From an uncultured Eubacterium sp. (GTDB lineage Bacteria; Bacillota; Clostridia; Lachnospirales; Lachnospiraceae), in contig CAJUHV010000050.1 in the NCBI GenBank assembly GCA_910586445.1, positions 1,545 to 28,676 on the forward strand: a stretch of DNA of 27,132 nt, in the 5' to 3' direction. Below the pieces are notes generated by a model that worked only from the letters and a program-made list of their open reading frames with translations, was not told where the DNA came from and ran no database searches. Each line of letters starts with the position of its first letter. Position 1 is the stretch's first letter. Position numbers and translations under genes: made by a program. Shown here piece after piece: positions 15,410 through 23,375 of this stretch.

Positions 15410-16291
15410 TCAGTGGCTGTTTTTGAAATGATAGAAAGCGCCCAGCATTCCCGCGTCATTTCTATACTCTGCAAATGCTATTTTTGTACGTAAACCCGTG
15501 TTATTTAAAGAATATAATTCCACTGCTTTTTGGATTTTATTCTCTAAATAGTCAACTTGTGCCATAATGCCTCCGCCGAGTACGACAATCTCAGGATTCA
15601 GCACATAGCAGATGTTGGCTATGCCGAGCCCGAGCACATCGATCATTTCATCAACAGCCTGTATGCAGACAGCATCCCCCTGCTTTGCGTGTGTGAAGAT
15701 CTGGTATCCGTTCCAGTTTTCCAGCGGTTCCTGTTTTCTTTCAGCAGTTTTTTTGGTCAGCGCACTGGCAGAGCCTAATGTCTGAAAATCGCTCCCGCGC
15801 ATGTGCATATAGCCGACCTCACAGGCACTGTATGAAAATCCGTGGAATACATGGCCGCCTGTAACCATGCAGCCTCCGATGCCGGTGCCGATTGTCAGCA
15901 TCAGCATTGGATCACAGCCCCTGCCTGCCCCGGATAAATATTCACACAGGCCTGCACAGTTTACGTCATTTTCCACCTCGCATGGTATCTGGAAGTGCTG
16001 CTCTAATGGTTCCTTAAACCGGGTGCCGGTATATTCTGGAATCAATGGCGCAGAATACAGGATCAGGCCCTGCTTTGTATCAACCATGCCTGCGGTTGAT
16101 ATGCATATGCCCGCAATGGATTCTTTCTGGCAGAACTGTTCGGTAATTTTTATTGTTTTTTCAAAAATGGACGGCCCGCCTTTATATGCCTCGGTCGGCA
16201 TTTCGGCACGGAATAGGATCGTGCCTTCTGCATCGATTAAGCCATATTTGATGGCAGTTCCTCCAATATCAATACTAACATATTTTTCCAT
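15410..16291 (-). CDS. nanK: ROK-family N-acetylmannosamine kinase
   Basis: 293-residue ROK kinase, assigned to ManNAc phosphorylation from its place beside nanE and nanA. It has the phosphate-binding DIGGTAIKYG at residues ~8-17, the catalytic Asp in VENDVNCAGL (~104-113), LTIGTGIGGCMV and VVLGGGIM. The zinc-binding CxCGxxGC motif usual in ROK sugar kinases is absent: the equivalent stretch reads EVGYMHMRGSDFQTLGSAS. This divergence is known in some Firmicute members but weakens a claim about exact sugar preference; glucokinase-like or GlcNAc kinase activity is possible. It starts ten bases after yhcH, so the two are co-transcribed. Confidence 0.85.
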   Translation of the reverse strand: MEKYVSIDIGGTAIKYGLIDAEGTILFRAEMPTEAYKGGPSIFEKTIKITEQFCQKESIAGICISTAGMVDTKQGLILYSAPLIPEYTGTRFKEPLEQHFQIPCEVENDVNCAGLCEYLSGAGRGCDPMLMLTIGTGIGGCMVTGGHVFHGFSYSACEVGYMHMRGSDFQTLGSASALTKKTAERKQEPLENWNGYQIFTHAKQGDAVCIQAVDEMIDVLGLGIANICYVLNPEIVVLGGGIMAQVDYLENKIQKAVELYSLNNTGLRTKIAFAEYRNDAGMLGAFYHFKNSH

Positions 16292-16301
16292 GTATGCTAC
16301 C

Positions 16302-16772
16302 TTAACTTATCGTGATTTTTTCGTTTATGCAGATTTTAAAGATTGCTTTTTTAATTGTTTCCGGCTCGTCTGCCTGTACTGCCGTACGATGCGCGTCATT
16401 TGGATAACAGATCAAAAAGTCGCCCTCGCGCAGGATGACGGAGCTGTTTCGGCCGCCCTCAAGAGGCAGAAAATCATCCTTAGGCTCATATTCTTTCTGT
16501 TTCATATTTGCAATAAAATTGAGGTCGATCTGCTCAGTGCCCTGCAGCATAAGGTGCAGGTCTAAGTAATCCCTGTGCGCCTCCCAGAAGCGGTTTTCTG
16601 CCGTGGTAGTGGTGTAGCGGACAATGTTTACAAACAGGCGCTTTCCATCGATTTCGTGGGCACCCGGCTCATACTGTGCCAGATTATGGGCGGCTGCATA
16701 TGCAAAGCATTCTTTTACGGCTTCGTCTAAAAATGAAAATTCATCTGTATGGCGGATATTTCCAAAAATCAT
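16302..16772 (-). CDS. YhcH/YjgK/YiaL family protein (sialic acid cluster)
   Basis: 156 residues of the YhcH (DUF386, cupin-like) family. Diagnostic stretches are NRFWEAHRDYLDLHLMLQGTE and DFLICYPNDAHRTAV, which supply the metal-site His and Glu residues. Members in nan operons (NanQ in E. coli) are reported to speed anomer conversion of N-acetylneuraminate. The chosen ATG at 16772 has AAGGAGG six bases upstream; the open frame continues upstream to 16961 but overlaps the transporter gene. It follows the transporter by 62 bases, including a hairpin, and precedes nanK by ten. Confidence 0.88.
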   Translation of the reverse strand: MIFGNIRHTDEFSFLDEAVKECFAYAAAHNLAQYEPGAHEIDGKRLFVNIVRYTTTTAENRFWEAHRDYLDLHLMLQGTEQIDLNFIANMKQKEYEPKDDFLPLEGGRNSSVILREGDFLICYPNDAHRTAVQADEPETIKKAIFKICINEKITIS

Positions 16773-16796
16773 AAGTCTCCTCCTTTTGTGTAAGCT

Positions 16797-16827
16797 GCCT
16801 CCTGGAATTTTAACCGTTCCAAGAGGC
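16797..16827 (-). other. Intra-operon hairpin between transporter and yhcH
   Basis: The arms 16797-16807 and 16817-16827 pair at 10 of 11 positions (GCCTCCTGGAA with TTCCAAGAGGC) around a nine-base loop. No U-tract follows in the operon's direction. It probably acts as an mRNA-processing or 3'-protection element that sets different levels for the genes before and after it. Confidence 0.4.
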
Positions 16828-16834
16828 TGTGTGC

Positions 16835-18340
16835 TTAACTGCCATAAATAGTAGTATTTGGTGCTGGTTTTGAATGGTCTCCCTTTATGCGGCGGGAAAT
16901 CATGCTGGCCGGAATGCCTACAATCAGTGATACCGCGATTGAAATAATCGAGTAAGACCATATGGATACAGATCCTGCAGGCGCAAAATATTTGATTCCT
17001 ACCATCACGATTGAGGCAGCGGCAAATGCAATGGCAGCTCCGGCTGCATCAGCGATTTTGGTAAATGCGCCCAGGACAAAGGTACCGATCAGTATGCCGA
17101 GTACTAAGCCCATAAATCCATTGAACCATTCGTAAGCAGATTTTACGCCGCCGTTGGCCAGGACGATGGATACGATAATGGCAAAGATACCTACGACTAA
17201 GGATACATACTGTCCGATTTTCGTCTGTTTTTCCATGCTCAGCTCTTTTTTGCTGATACGGGCCTGTATATCCAGCGTCCAGCTGGCTGCAACAGAGTTT
17301 AATCCGGTAGATAACGTAGACTGTGAAGCTGCATAGATCGCAGCAAGCAGCAGTCCCGTAACGCCTACAGGCAGCTCGAAGGCGATATAGGAGGCAAAGA
17401 TCTGATCCTGTGCGGCTGCAGGCGGCAGTGCATTCTGCTGATAAAATACATACAGTCCGGTTCCGATCAGGTAAAATACGGTTGCGATAAAGATGGATAA
17501 TGCGCCGTTTGTAAGCATCATCTTGTTCAGTTTTTTAGTGTCGGTCGTAGTGGTAAATCTCTGTACGATGTCCTGGCTGGATACGTAAGAGCCCATGGTA
17601 TTAAAGCCTGCACCTACAATCAATAAAAAGACACTGTCTTTAAGCAGGTTCATATCAAAAATCGGCTGGTCTGGTGCGAGGAATTTTCCGTCGTTTCGGA
17701 AGGCATCAAAAAGTGCTCCAAATCCGCCGTCCGTATGTGCGACCAAAAAAAACAGGGCAATTGTGACACCGACTAACAGGACAGAGCCTTGAATAAAATC
17801 TGTCCAGAGCACCGACTTTAATCCTCCGGTATAGGAATATATAATGGCGATCACACCCATTATGACAATGAGGAGATTGACATTGATTCCGGTCAGGTTG
17901 CCCAGTACCATACATGGCAGATACATAATGATTGACATACGGCCGATCTGGTATATGATAAACATAACCGCACCGAGCACGCGCAGTCCGCGGCTGTTAA
18001 AACGAAGCTCCAGATAGTGGTAAGCCGTATCAATGCCGAGCTTACTGTAAATCGGCAGGAAAAAACGGATTGTAAACGGAATTGCCAAAAGCATTCCAAG
18101 CTGTGCAAACCACATGATCCATGTGCCTGCATAAGAGTTTCCTGCCAGCGACAGAAATGAGATCGGGCTTAATAAGGTGGCAAATATGGATACGGAAGTA
18201 ACCCACCACGGCACGGTGCCGTCGCCTTTAAAATATTCCTTGCCCTTCATTTCTTTTTTTGCAAAATGAAGCCCTGCAAACAGTACTGCGGCCAGATATA
18301 CGATTAATATAATTAAGTCAATTGTTGTAAACCCCTGCAT
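16835..18340 (-). CDS. nanT: Sodium:solute symporter, probable sialic acid transporter
   Basis: 501 residues, SSS family (LeuT-type fold), with about 13 hydrophobic helices. Family landmarks are FATLLSPISFLSLAGNSYAGTW near residue 55, YTGGLKSVLWTDFIQG near 170 and a late helix SQSTLSTGLNSVAASW near 315, the last resembling the sodium-site region. Several bacteria use SSS members, called NanT or SiaT, to import N-acetylneuraminate with sodium; the substrate here is inferred from the neighbours nanA and nanE. GGAGG lies seven bases before the ATG. It starts 17 bases after nanA. No ABC or TRAP sialic acid transporter and no sialidase are in the window, so free sialic acid seems to be the substrate taken up. 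Confidence 0.85.
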   Translation of the reverse strand: MQGFTTIDLIILIVYLAAVLFAGLHFAKKEMKGKEYFKGDGTVPWWVTSVSIFATLLSPISFLSLAGNSYAGTWIMWFAQLGMLLAIPFTIRFFLPIYSKLGIDTAYHYLELRFNSRGLRVLGAVMFIIYQIGRMSIIMYLPCMVLGNLTGINVNLLIVIMGVIAIIYSYTGGLKSVLWTDFIQGSVLLVGVTIALFFLVAHTDGGFGALFDAFRNDGKFLAPDQPIFDMNLLKDSVFLLIVGAGFNTMGSYVSSQDIVQRFTTTTDTKKLNKMMLTNGALSIFIATVFYLIGTGLYVFYQQNALPPAAAQDQIFASYIAFELPVGVTGLLLAAIYAASQSTLSTGLNSVAASWTLDIQARISKKELSMEKQTKIGQYVSLVVGIFAIIVSIVLANGGVKSAYEWFNGFMGLVLGILIGTFVLGAFTKIADAAGAAIAFAAASIVMVGIKYFAPAGSVSIWSYSIISIAVSLIVGIPASMISRRIKGDHSKPAPNTTIYGS

Positions 18341-18357
18341 ACCTTATCCTCCCGCTA

Positions 18358-19275
18358 TTACAAAAATTTTTCTTTTGCAGCCTGAATCATTCTGGCAGCT
18401 TCTGCTACGATCGGTTCATCTTCTTTGACCAGTGAGGCCAGAGGCTTTCTGACGCCGCCCAGCTCCAGGCCTTCGTTTATTTTTAAGATGGCTTTGATTA
18501 CGCCGTACATATTTCCATGTGCGGAACACATTTTATAAATAATCTCATTTGCTGCATACTGGATTTCACGTGCTTTTTCTAATTCGCCGGATTTTACATA
18601 ATCATCCATTTTCAAAAACAGCTCCGGCATAACGCCGTAAGTACCGCCGATGGCACCCTGAGCGCCGATTACCCTGCCGCTGATAAACTGTTCATCCGGG
18701 CCGTTAAAAATAATATAAGATTCGCCTGCTGCCTGTTTAAACATCTGGATATCCTGTACAGGCATGGAAGAATTTTTTACGCCGATTACGCGGGGATTTT
18801 CACGCATTTTTGCAAAAAGGCTCATTGTCAGGGCAACGCCTGCCAGCTGCGGGATATTGTATATGACAAAGTCAGTGTCTGGTGCAGCGGAGCTGATGTC
18901 ATTCCAATAGTCAGCAATCGCGTATTCCGGCAGGTGGAAATAAATCGGCGGGATGGCTGCGATTGCGTCTGCATGAAGGCTCTGTGCATGTCTTGCAAGC
19001 TCCATGCTGTCACTCGTGTTATTGCATGCGACGTGTGCAATAACGGTCAGGCGGCCTTCGGAGGCTTTCATTACATTTTCCAAAATAATCTTTTTATCTT
19101 CTACGCTCTGGTAAATACATTCGCCGGAAGAGCCGTTGACATATACGCCTTTTACTCCTTTTTCTACAAAATATTTTGTAAGTGCACATACCCCGTCTGG
19201 ATTTACATTTCCGTCATTGTCATAGCATGCATAAAATGCAGGAATAATGCCTTTGTATTTTTCTAAATCTCTCAT
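18358..19275 (-). CDS. nanA: N-acetylneuraminate lyase
   Basis: 305-residue TIM-barrel aldolase of the DHDPS/NAL family that splits N-acetylneuraminate into ManNAc and pyruvate. It shows GSSGE at 48-52 (pyruvate carboxylate binding), YNIP with Tyr139, and GVKNSS with Schiff-base Lys167. Length and motifs fit NanA, and the flanking nanE, transporter and nanK favour this over dihydrodipicolinate synthase. AAGGAGAGG precedes the ATG. It lies 110 bases after nanE; that gap holds no clear promoter or terminator, so the genes are probably in one transcript. Confidence 0.93.
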   Translation of the reverse strand: MRDLEKYKGIIPAFYACYDNDGNVNPDGVCALTKYFVEKGVKGVYVNGSSGECIYQSVEDKKIILENVMKASEGRLTVIAHVACNNTSDSMELARHAQSLHADAIAAIPPIYFHLPEYAIADYWNDISSAAPDTDFVIYNIPQLAGVALTMSLFAKMRENPRVIGVKNSSMPVQDIQMFKQAAGESYIIFNGPDEQFISGRVIGAQGAIGGTYGVMPELFLKMDDYVKSGELEKAREIQYAANEIIYKMCSAHGNMYGVIKAILKINEGLELGGVRKPLASLVKEDEPIVAEAARMIQAAKEKFL

Positions 19276-19385
19276 AATACCTCTCCTTTTCGATTCTTTG
19301 GTAATTGTTCACGTTCTGTTTCTTGTAATTTTTATAATCCGGCGGATCAGTGCGTTTAGCAGTACTGGTTTGAATGCCCGTGGTC

Positions 19386-20096
19386 TTAGGATTCCAGTTC
19401 CTGTGCAAAGGAACGGGTAATCAGCTGCGGCCTTGTGATAATAGAGCCTACGACGACACAATATGCGCCAAGCTCGACCACCCTTTTTGCTTTCTGCGGA
19501 GTGTCGATATTTCCTTCTGCAATAACCGGATGAGAAGCGCTGCTTATAATCTCGCGCAGTATTTTGAAATCATCGGCCTCGATTTTAAGTCCCCTGCTTT
19601 CTTCCGTATATCCGACCATGGTAGTGCCGATAAAATCAAAGCCCAGGCTGTCTGCATGCAGGGCCTCTTCTACGGTGGAGCAGTCTGCCATCCACAGCTG
19701 GTCAGGGTATTTTTCCCTGGCCTGTGCAAAAAATTCATCCAGCGTTACGCCGTCCGGGCGCAGCCTTCCTGTGGCATCCAGCGCGATGATCTCCGGCCTG
19801 ACCTCCATCAGCTCATCGATTTCTTTCATGGTAGGCGTAATGTATACGCTGCAGTCAGGATAGTCCCTTTTGACAATGCCGATAATGGGAAGATCTACCT
19901 GAGACTGGATCTCTTTGATGTCCTCTTTTGTGTTGGCACGGATTCCGCAGGCACCCCCTTCTCTGGCGGCCAGTGCCATTCTTCCCATAATGAAAGAGGA
20001 ATGGAGCGGTTCGTGCGGCAGCGCCTGACAGGATACGATCAGTTTCCCTTTCAGCTGAGATATTTTTTGGTTACATTGGTTTGTTTGTTGGTTCAT
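19386..20096 (-). CDS. nanE: N-acetylmannosamine-6-phosphate 2-epimerase
   Basis: 236-residue TIM-barrel protein converting ManNAc-6-P to GlcNAc-6-P. Family motifs: KGKLIVSCQALPHEPLH near the start, GIRANTKEDI, IGIVKRDYPD with the catalytic lysine, ALDATGRLRPDG, MADCSTVEEA, GFDFIGTTMVGYT and VIAEGNIDTP. First gene of the minus-strand nan operon, with AAGGAGGTGAT about nine bases before the ATG and its own promoter just upstream. The reaction links NanK to NagA encoded further down the operon. Confidence 0.95.
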   Translation of the reverse strand: MNQQTNQCNQKISQLKGKLIVSCQALPHEPLHSSFIMGRMALAAREGGACGIRANTKEDIKEIQSQVDLPIIGIVKRDYPDCSVYITPTMKEIDELMEVRPEIIALDATGRLRPDGVTLDEFFAQAREKYPDQLWMADCSTVEEALHADSLGFDFIGTTMVGYTEESRGLKIEADDFKILREIISSASHPVIAEGNIDTPQKAKRVVELGAYCVVVGSIITRPQLITRSFAQELES

Positions 20097-20126
20097 TTTG
20101 TAATCACCTCCTTGGTTTGTGTTTAC

Positions 20127-20154
20127 AGTATAACCATTGCAAATGGAAATTCAA
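20127..20154 (-). promoter_or_regulatory. Putative promoter of the nan operon
   Basis: On the minus strand, TTGAAT (20154-20149), a 16-bp spacer and TATACT (20132-20127). The inverted half-sites described next cover the -35 and spacer, as expected for a repressed promoter. Confidence 0.5.
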
Positions 20155-20162
20155 GCCATTTG
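20134..20162. promoter_or_regulatory. Candidate operator, CAAATGG/CCATTTG half-sites
   Basis: CAAATGG (20140-20146) and CCATTTG (20156-20162) form a perfect 7-bp inverted repeat with a nine-base centre. The first half-site also forms a tighter dyad, CCATT-GCA-AATGG (20134-20146). The array overlaps the nanE promoter, so the RpiR-type regulator of the cluster could repress by blocking polymerase. The sites also lie in the shared region with nagB, but about 120 bp from that promoter. Confidence 0.5.
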
Positions 20163-20278
20163 GAAGGTTCTGAAAGTACTTTTGAGGTTTTTTCAGCTAT
20201 TGGACACTTTGTGTAAATTTTTAATTTCGTTTTAGCAAAATTGCACAAAATTTTTGGATGTTCTTTCGCATAATTCTA

Positions 20279-20306
20279 TTGTATTTTCTTGAAAAAGCTG
20301 TATACT
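20279..20306 (+). promoter_or_regulatory. Putative promoter of nagB
   Basis: TTGTAT (20279-20284), 16-bp spacer, TATACT (20301-20306), giving a leader of about 70 bases before nagB. Both boxes deviate from consensus, suggesting regulated or moderate strength. I see no clear catabolite-response element. Confidence 0.45.
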
Positions 20307-20384
20307 TATAGGTAGCCAGGCAAATAGTACTGGAAGAAACGGCATTTATATAAAATTTTTTGGAATAGGAAAGGAATTGCAGAT

Positions 20385-21113
20385 ATGATAATTTACAAAA
20401 CAAAAGACTATCAGGATATGAGCCGAAAGGCTGCCCAGGTGATAGCTGCTCAGATCACAATGAAACCGGACTGTGTGCTGGGGCTTGCTACCGGTTCTTC
20501 TCCAGTGGGCCTGTATCAGCATCTGGTAGAGCAGTATAACAATAAGGAGCTGGATTTTTCAAAGGTAACTTCTGTCAATCTGGACGAGTACAAAGGACTT
20601 GCACCGGATCATGAGCAGAGCTACCGCAGATTTATGGACAGCAACTTATTTGATCATGTAAATATAGATAAGTCACGTACATTTGTTCCAAACGGGCTGG
20701 AAGAAGACAGCAGCAAGGCATGCAGCGACTATAACCAGACTATTCAAAAGGCAGGGGGAGTAGACCTGCAGCTTTTGGGAATCGGCAATAATGGACATAT
20801 TGGATTCAACGAGCCGGGAGAAGCATTCGAGTGCGAGACACACTGCGTAGAGCTGACGCCAAGCACGATCGAGGCAAATAAGAGGTTTTTTGCCAGTGAG
20901 GCAGATGTACCACGTTATGCGTATACAATGGGTATCCGAAATATTATGCAGGCTAAGAAAATTCTGCTGATTGCAAGCGGCAGGGCAAAAGCGCAGGCCT
21001 TGAAGGAGGCCCTGTACGGTCCGGTGACTCCACACGTGCCGGCCTCAATCTTACAGCTGCATGCGGATGTAGTAGTTGTAGCTGATGAGGAGGCACTGGA
21101 GCTGATAGATTAA
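20385..21113 (+). CDS. nagB: Glucosamine-6-phosphate deaminase
   Basis: 242 residues, the short Gram-positive form, converting GlcN-6-P to fructose-6-P and ammonia, the final step of sialic acid and GlcNAc use. Motifs: GLATGSSPVGLY (phosphate loop), SVNLDEYKGL with the catalytic Asp, GIGNNGHIGFNEPG, and a C-terminal HADVVVVADEEA. An AAAGGAA lies about nine bases before the ATG. It is divergent from the nan operon and shares its regulatory region, so both arms can be controlled together. The next gene starts 34 bases downstream and may be in the same transcript. Confidence 0.95.
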   Translation: MIIYKTKDYQDMSRKAAQVIAAQITMKPDCVLGLATGSSPVGLYQHLVEQYNNKELDFSKVTSVNLDEYKGLAPDHEQSYRRFMDSNLFDHVNIDKSRTFVPNGLEEDSSKACSDYNQTIQKAGGVDLQLLGIGNNGHIGFNEPGEAFECETHCVELTPSTIEANKRFFASEADVPRYAYTMGIRNIMQAKKILLIASGRAKAQALKEALYGPVTPHVPASILQLHADVVVVADEEALELID

Positions 21114-21147
21114 TATCAGAAAAAATAGTAAAGGAGGATGAGTATTA

Positions 21148-21594
21148 ATGAGACGTATGAAATGCGGCATTCTGGCAGCTGTACTTGCCGGCGCAGTATT
21201 TTTAACACCTGCTGTAGATGTCTATGCACATGGACATCACGGCGGCGGACACTGCGGCGGTTACAGAACGAGTTATTATTACTGCGGCGGGCATGCAGCA
21301 CACACGCATACAAACGGCTACTGCCCATACAGCAGTGATGATTACTATTATCACTGCGGCGGATATGGCGCACATCATCATGAGGGCGGCGTCTGTCCAT
21401 ATGCAGATCTGCTCAGCAGAAGCACTGTTTTAAAGGTGCAGAAAAAGCTGAACCGTTATGGCTACAACTGCGGTACGGCAGACGGCGTTATGGGTGCAAA
21501 GACCAAAAAGGCTTTAAAGAAGTTCCAAAAGGATAACGATTTAAAGGCAGACGGTTTAATCGGCCAGAAGACGTTAACCGCACTGGGATTATAG
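21148..21594 (+). CDS. Secreted His/Cys-rich protein with peptidoglycan-binding domain
   Basis: 148 residues. Residues 1-27 are a signal peptide (basic start, hydrophobic AAVLAGAVFLTPA, likely cut near VYA/H). Residues ~28-90 are rich in His, Cys, Gly and Tyr and contain two copies of a motif of the form C-G-G-(H/Y)-x-A-H-x-H-x2-G-x-C-P-Y, which looks like a metal-binding knuckle. Residues ~94-148 are a PG_binding_1 domain (VLKVQKKLNRYGY, GVMGAKTKKALKKFQ, DGLIGQKT). No enzyme domain is present. GGAGG is ten bases before ATG 21148; another ATG at 21138 is too close to it. It probably sits in the cell wall; metal capture or sensing is a guess. Confidence 0.82.
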   Translation: MRRMKCGILAAVLAGAVFLTPAVDVYAHGHHGGGHCGGYRTSYYYCGGHAAHTHTNGYCPYSSDDYYYHCGGYGAHHHEGGVCPYADLLSRSTVLKVQKKLNRYGYNCGTADGVMGAKTKKALKKFQKDNDLKADGLIGQKTLTALGL

Positions 21595-21605
21595 CAGCAG
21601 GTTTT

Positions 21606-21637
21606 GAGCAGGCCTGCACATATGAGCAGGCCTGCTC
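21606..21637 (+). terminator. Strong hairpin after the His/Cys-rich gene
   Basis: GAGCAGGCCTGC (21606-21617) pairs perfectly with GCAGGCCTGCTC (21626-21637) around an eight-base loop. The right half is also part of a 20-bp palindrome (21621-21640). The stem starts 11 bases after the stop codon; the trailing bases are ATATATTATC, a weak U-tract. Confidence 0.65.
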
Positions 21638-21670
21638 ATATATTATCAAAAACATATATGGGGCAGGAAT

Positions 21671-23353
21671 ATGCCAGAGAGCACAAATCCAAAACGTGAA
21701 AACGTGCTGAACCTTGCGCTGGATGCAGCAGCAGGGGAGCTGGAAAAATCAGCTGATCTGCGGACAGGATATGACAGTGAAAAGAATACATGGGAGCTGA
21801 TCGTACGTTATTCTGCAGATTTGGAGCAGCTGCGGCAGCAGTATCCGCAGATTACAATTATAGAACTGTTAAACGGCTATGCGGTCGTAACGCTTCCGCA
21901 GGAGCTTATGCAGTCTTTTACAGACAGGGTGGAAATTGAATACATTGAGAAACCAAAGAGGCTCTTTTTCGCTGTTGACCAGGGAATCAGAGCCTCTTGT
22001 ATTCTGCCGGTACAGAACTCTTATCCCGGACTGAGCGGCAGGGGCATTTTGTGCGGCCTGGCAGACAGCGGGATCGACTGGAGGCATATGGACTTCTGCA
22101 GTCCTGATGGGACGACCCGCATTGCGGCGATCTGGGATCAGACGCTTGAGCCGGATGCGTCACGAGGCATGGAGCCTCCGGCGGGATATGGACGCGGCGT
22201 GGAATTTACAAGAGAGCAGATCAATAAAGGGTTAAAGGAGCCGCCGCAGGCAGTGATACTGCAGGCACCGCAGGAGGAGGCTCAGCCGTCTTTGGTCAGG
22301 CTGACCGGAGACAGCAGCGGGCATGGGACGCATGTAGCGGGGATTATGGCGGGAAACGGCAGGGCCTCCGGCGGACGTTACCGCGGCGTAGCCTATGAGA
22401 GCGATCTGATCGTCGTAAAGCTGGGGGTGCCGAGGGAAGAAGGATTTCCAAGCACGGTAGAGCTGATGATGGCCGTAGATTATATGGTGCGGAAGGCGAG
22501 ACAGCTGAACCTTCCGTTGGCACTGAACCTGAGCTTTGGGAATAATTACGGTTCTCACAGCGGCACATCACTGATTGAGACATATTTAGACAGCCTGAGC
22601 GGTTATTGGAAAAACGTAATCGCTGTCGGAACCGGAAATGAAGGCATTGCAAGCATTCACACGTCCGGGCGGGTCGTAATGCCGCCGGGCTATGACGACA
22701 ATATAGTACAGTTTGCGGTCAGTACGTATGAGACATCGCTGAGCCTGCAGATCTGGAAGTCATACTCTGATGAATTTGACATCCAGATCGTGCCTCCATC
22801 CGGCGCTTCGGCGGGTACAATAGCGTCGGTTTTAGGGCCGCAGCGTTTCCGGCTGCAGCAGACAGAGATTTTACTGTATTACGGGGAGCCAAGTCCTTAC
22901 AGTCCTTATCAGGAAATTTATATCGAATTTCTGCCGGTACGGGATTACCTGGACAGCGGCGTATGGGAAATACGCCTGATTCCAAGAAAAATTGTAAACG
23001 GAGAATTTGACATGTGGCTGCCGGGAGGCGGTATTCTAAACCGCGGCACAGGATTTTTATATCCGACTGAGAATACGACGCTGACCATACCGTCTACGGC
23101 ACAAAAAGTGATTTCCGTGGCAGCTTATAATTCCAGGACAAATCAGGCCGCAGGCTTTTCCGGCAGGGGGTATACGAGGGAGACGAATCAGGTAAAGCCG
23201 GATCTGGCAGCTCCGGGTGTCGGAATTGTGTCGGTGGTGCCGGGAGGAGGCTATGGGGCAAAGAGCGGGACTTCGATGGCGGCACCGTTTGTGACGGGGA
23301 GTGCAGCGCTGCTGATGCAGTGGGGGGAACGTGTTATTATATTGCCAAGTTAG
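21671..23353 (+). CDS. Subtilisin-like serine peptidase (S8, Csp-like), C-terminally truncated
   Basis: 560 residues. An N-terminal prodomain (~1-105) precedes a split subtilisin core. Asp132 (LADSGIDW), His218 (SSGHGTHVAG), Asn323 (GTGNEG, oxyanion hole) and Ser535 (SGTSMAAP) are all present. A long insert between ~340 and 480 looks like the jelly-roll domain of clostridial Csp-type proteases. No signal peptide. After ALLMQWG the family normally continues with some tens of residues; here it ends in ERVIILPS and a TAG, and the following DNA is unrelated decayed sequence. The end was therefore probably replaced by an insertion or recombination. The catalytic residues remain but the last helix and strands are lost, so activity is uncertain. 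GGGGCAGG precedes the ATG by about six bases. Confidence 0.85.
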   Translation: MPESTNPKRENVLNLALDAAAGELEKSADLRTGYDSEKNTWELIVRYSADLEQLRQQYPQITIIELLNGYAVVTLPQELMQSFTDRVEIEYIEKPKRLFFAVDQGIRASCILPVQNSYPGLSGRGILCGLADSGIDWRHMDFCSPDGTTRIAAIWDQTLEPDASRGMEPPAGYGRGVEFTREQINKGLKEPPQAVILQAPQEEAQPSLVRLTGDSSGHGTHVAGIMAGNGRASGGRYRGVAYESDLIVVKLGVPREEGFPSTVELMMAVDYMVRKARQLNLPLALNLSFGNNYGSHSGTSLIETYLDSLSGYWKNVIAVGTGNEGIASIHTSGRVVMPPGYDDNIVQFAVSTYETSLSLQIWKSYSDEFDIQIVPPSGASAGTIASVLGPQRFRLQQTEILLYYGEPSPYSPYQEIYIEFLPVRDYLDSGVWEIRLIPRKIVNGEFDMWLPGGGILNRGTGFLYPTENTTLTIPSTAQKVISVAAYNSRTNQAAGFSGRGYTRETNQVKPDLAAPGVGIVSVVPGGGYGAKSGTSMAAPFVTGSAALLMQWGERVIILPS

Positions 23354-23375
23354 CAAGAACCCAGTAAAAACAAGG

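Noticed and set aside
16302..16961. Longer yhcH start reaching back into the symporter gene
   Set aside because: AAGGAGG six bases before ATG 16772 and the family N-terminus MIFGNI fix the start.
19374..20216. Long + strand frame antisense to nanE
   Set aside because: Shadow of the nanE codons; no ribosome site or domain.
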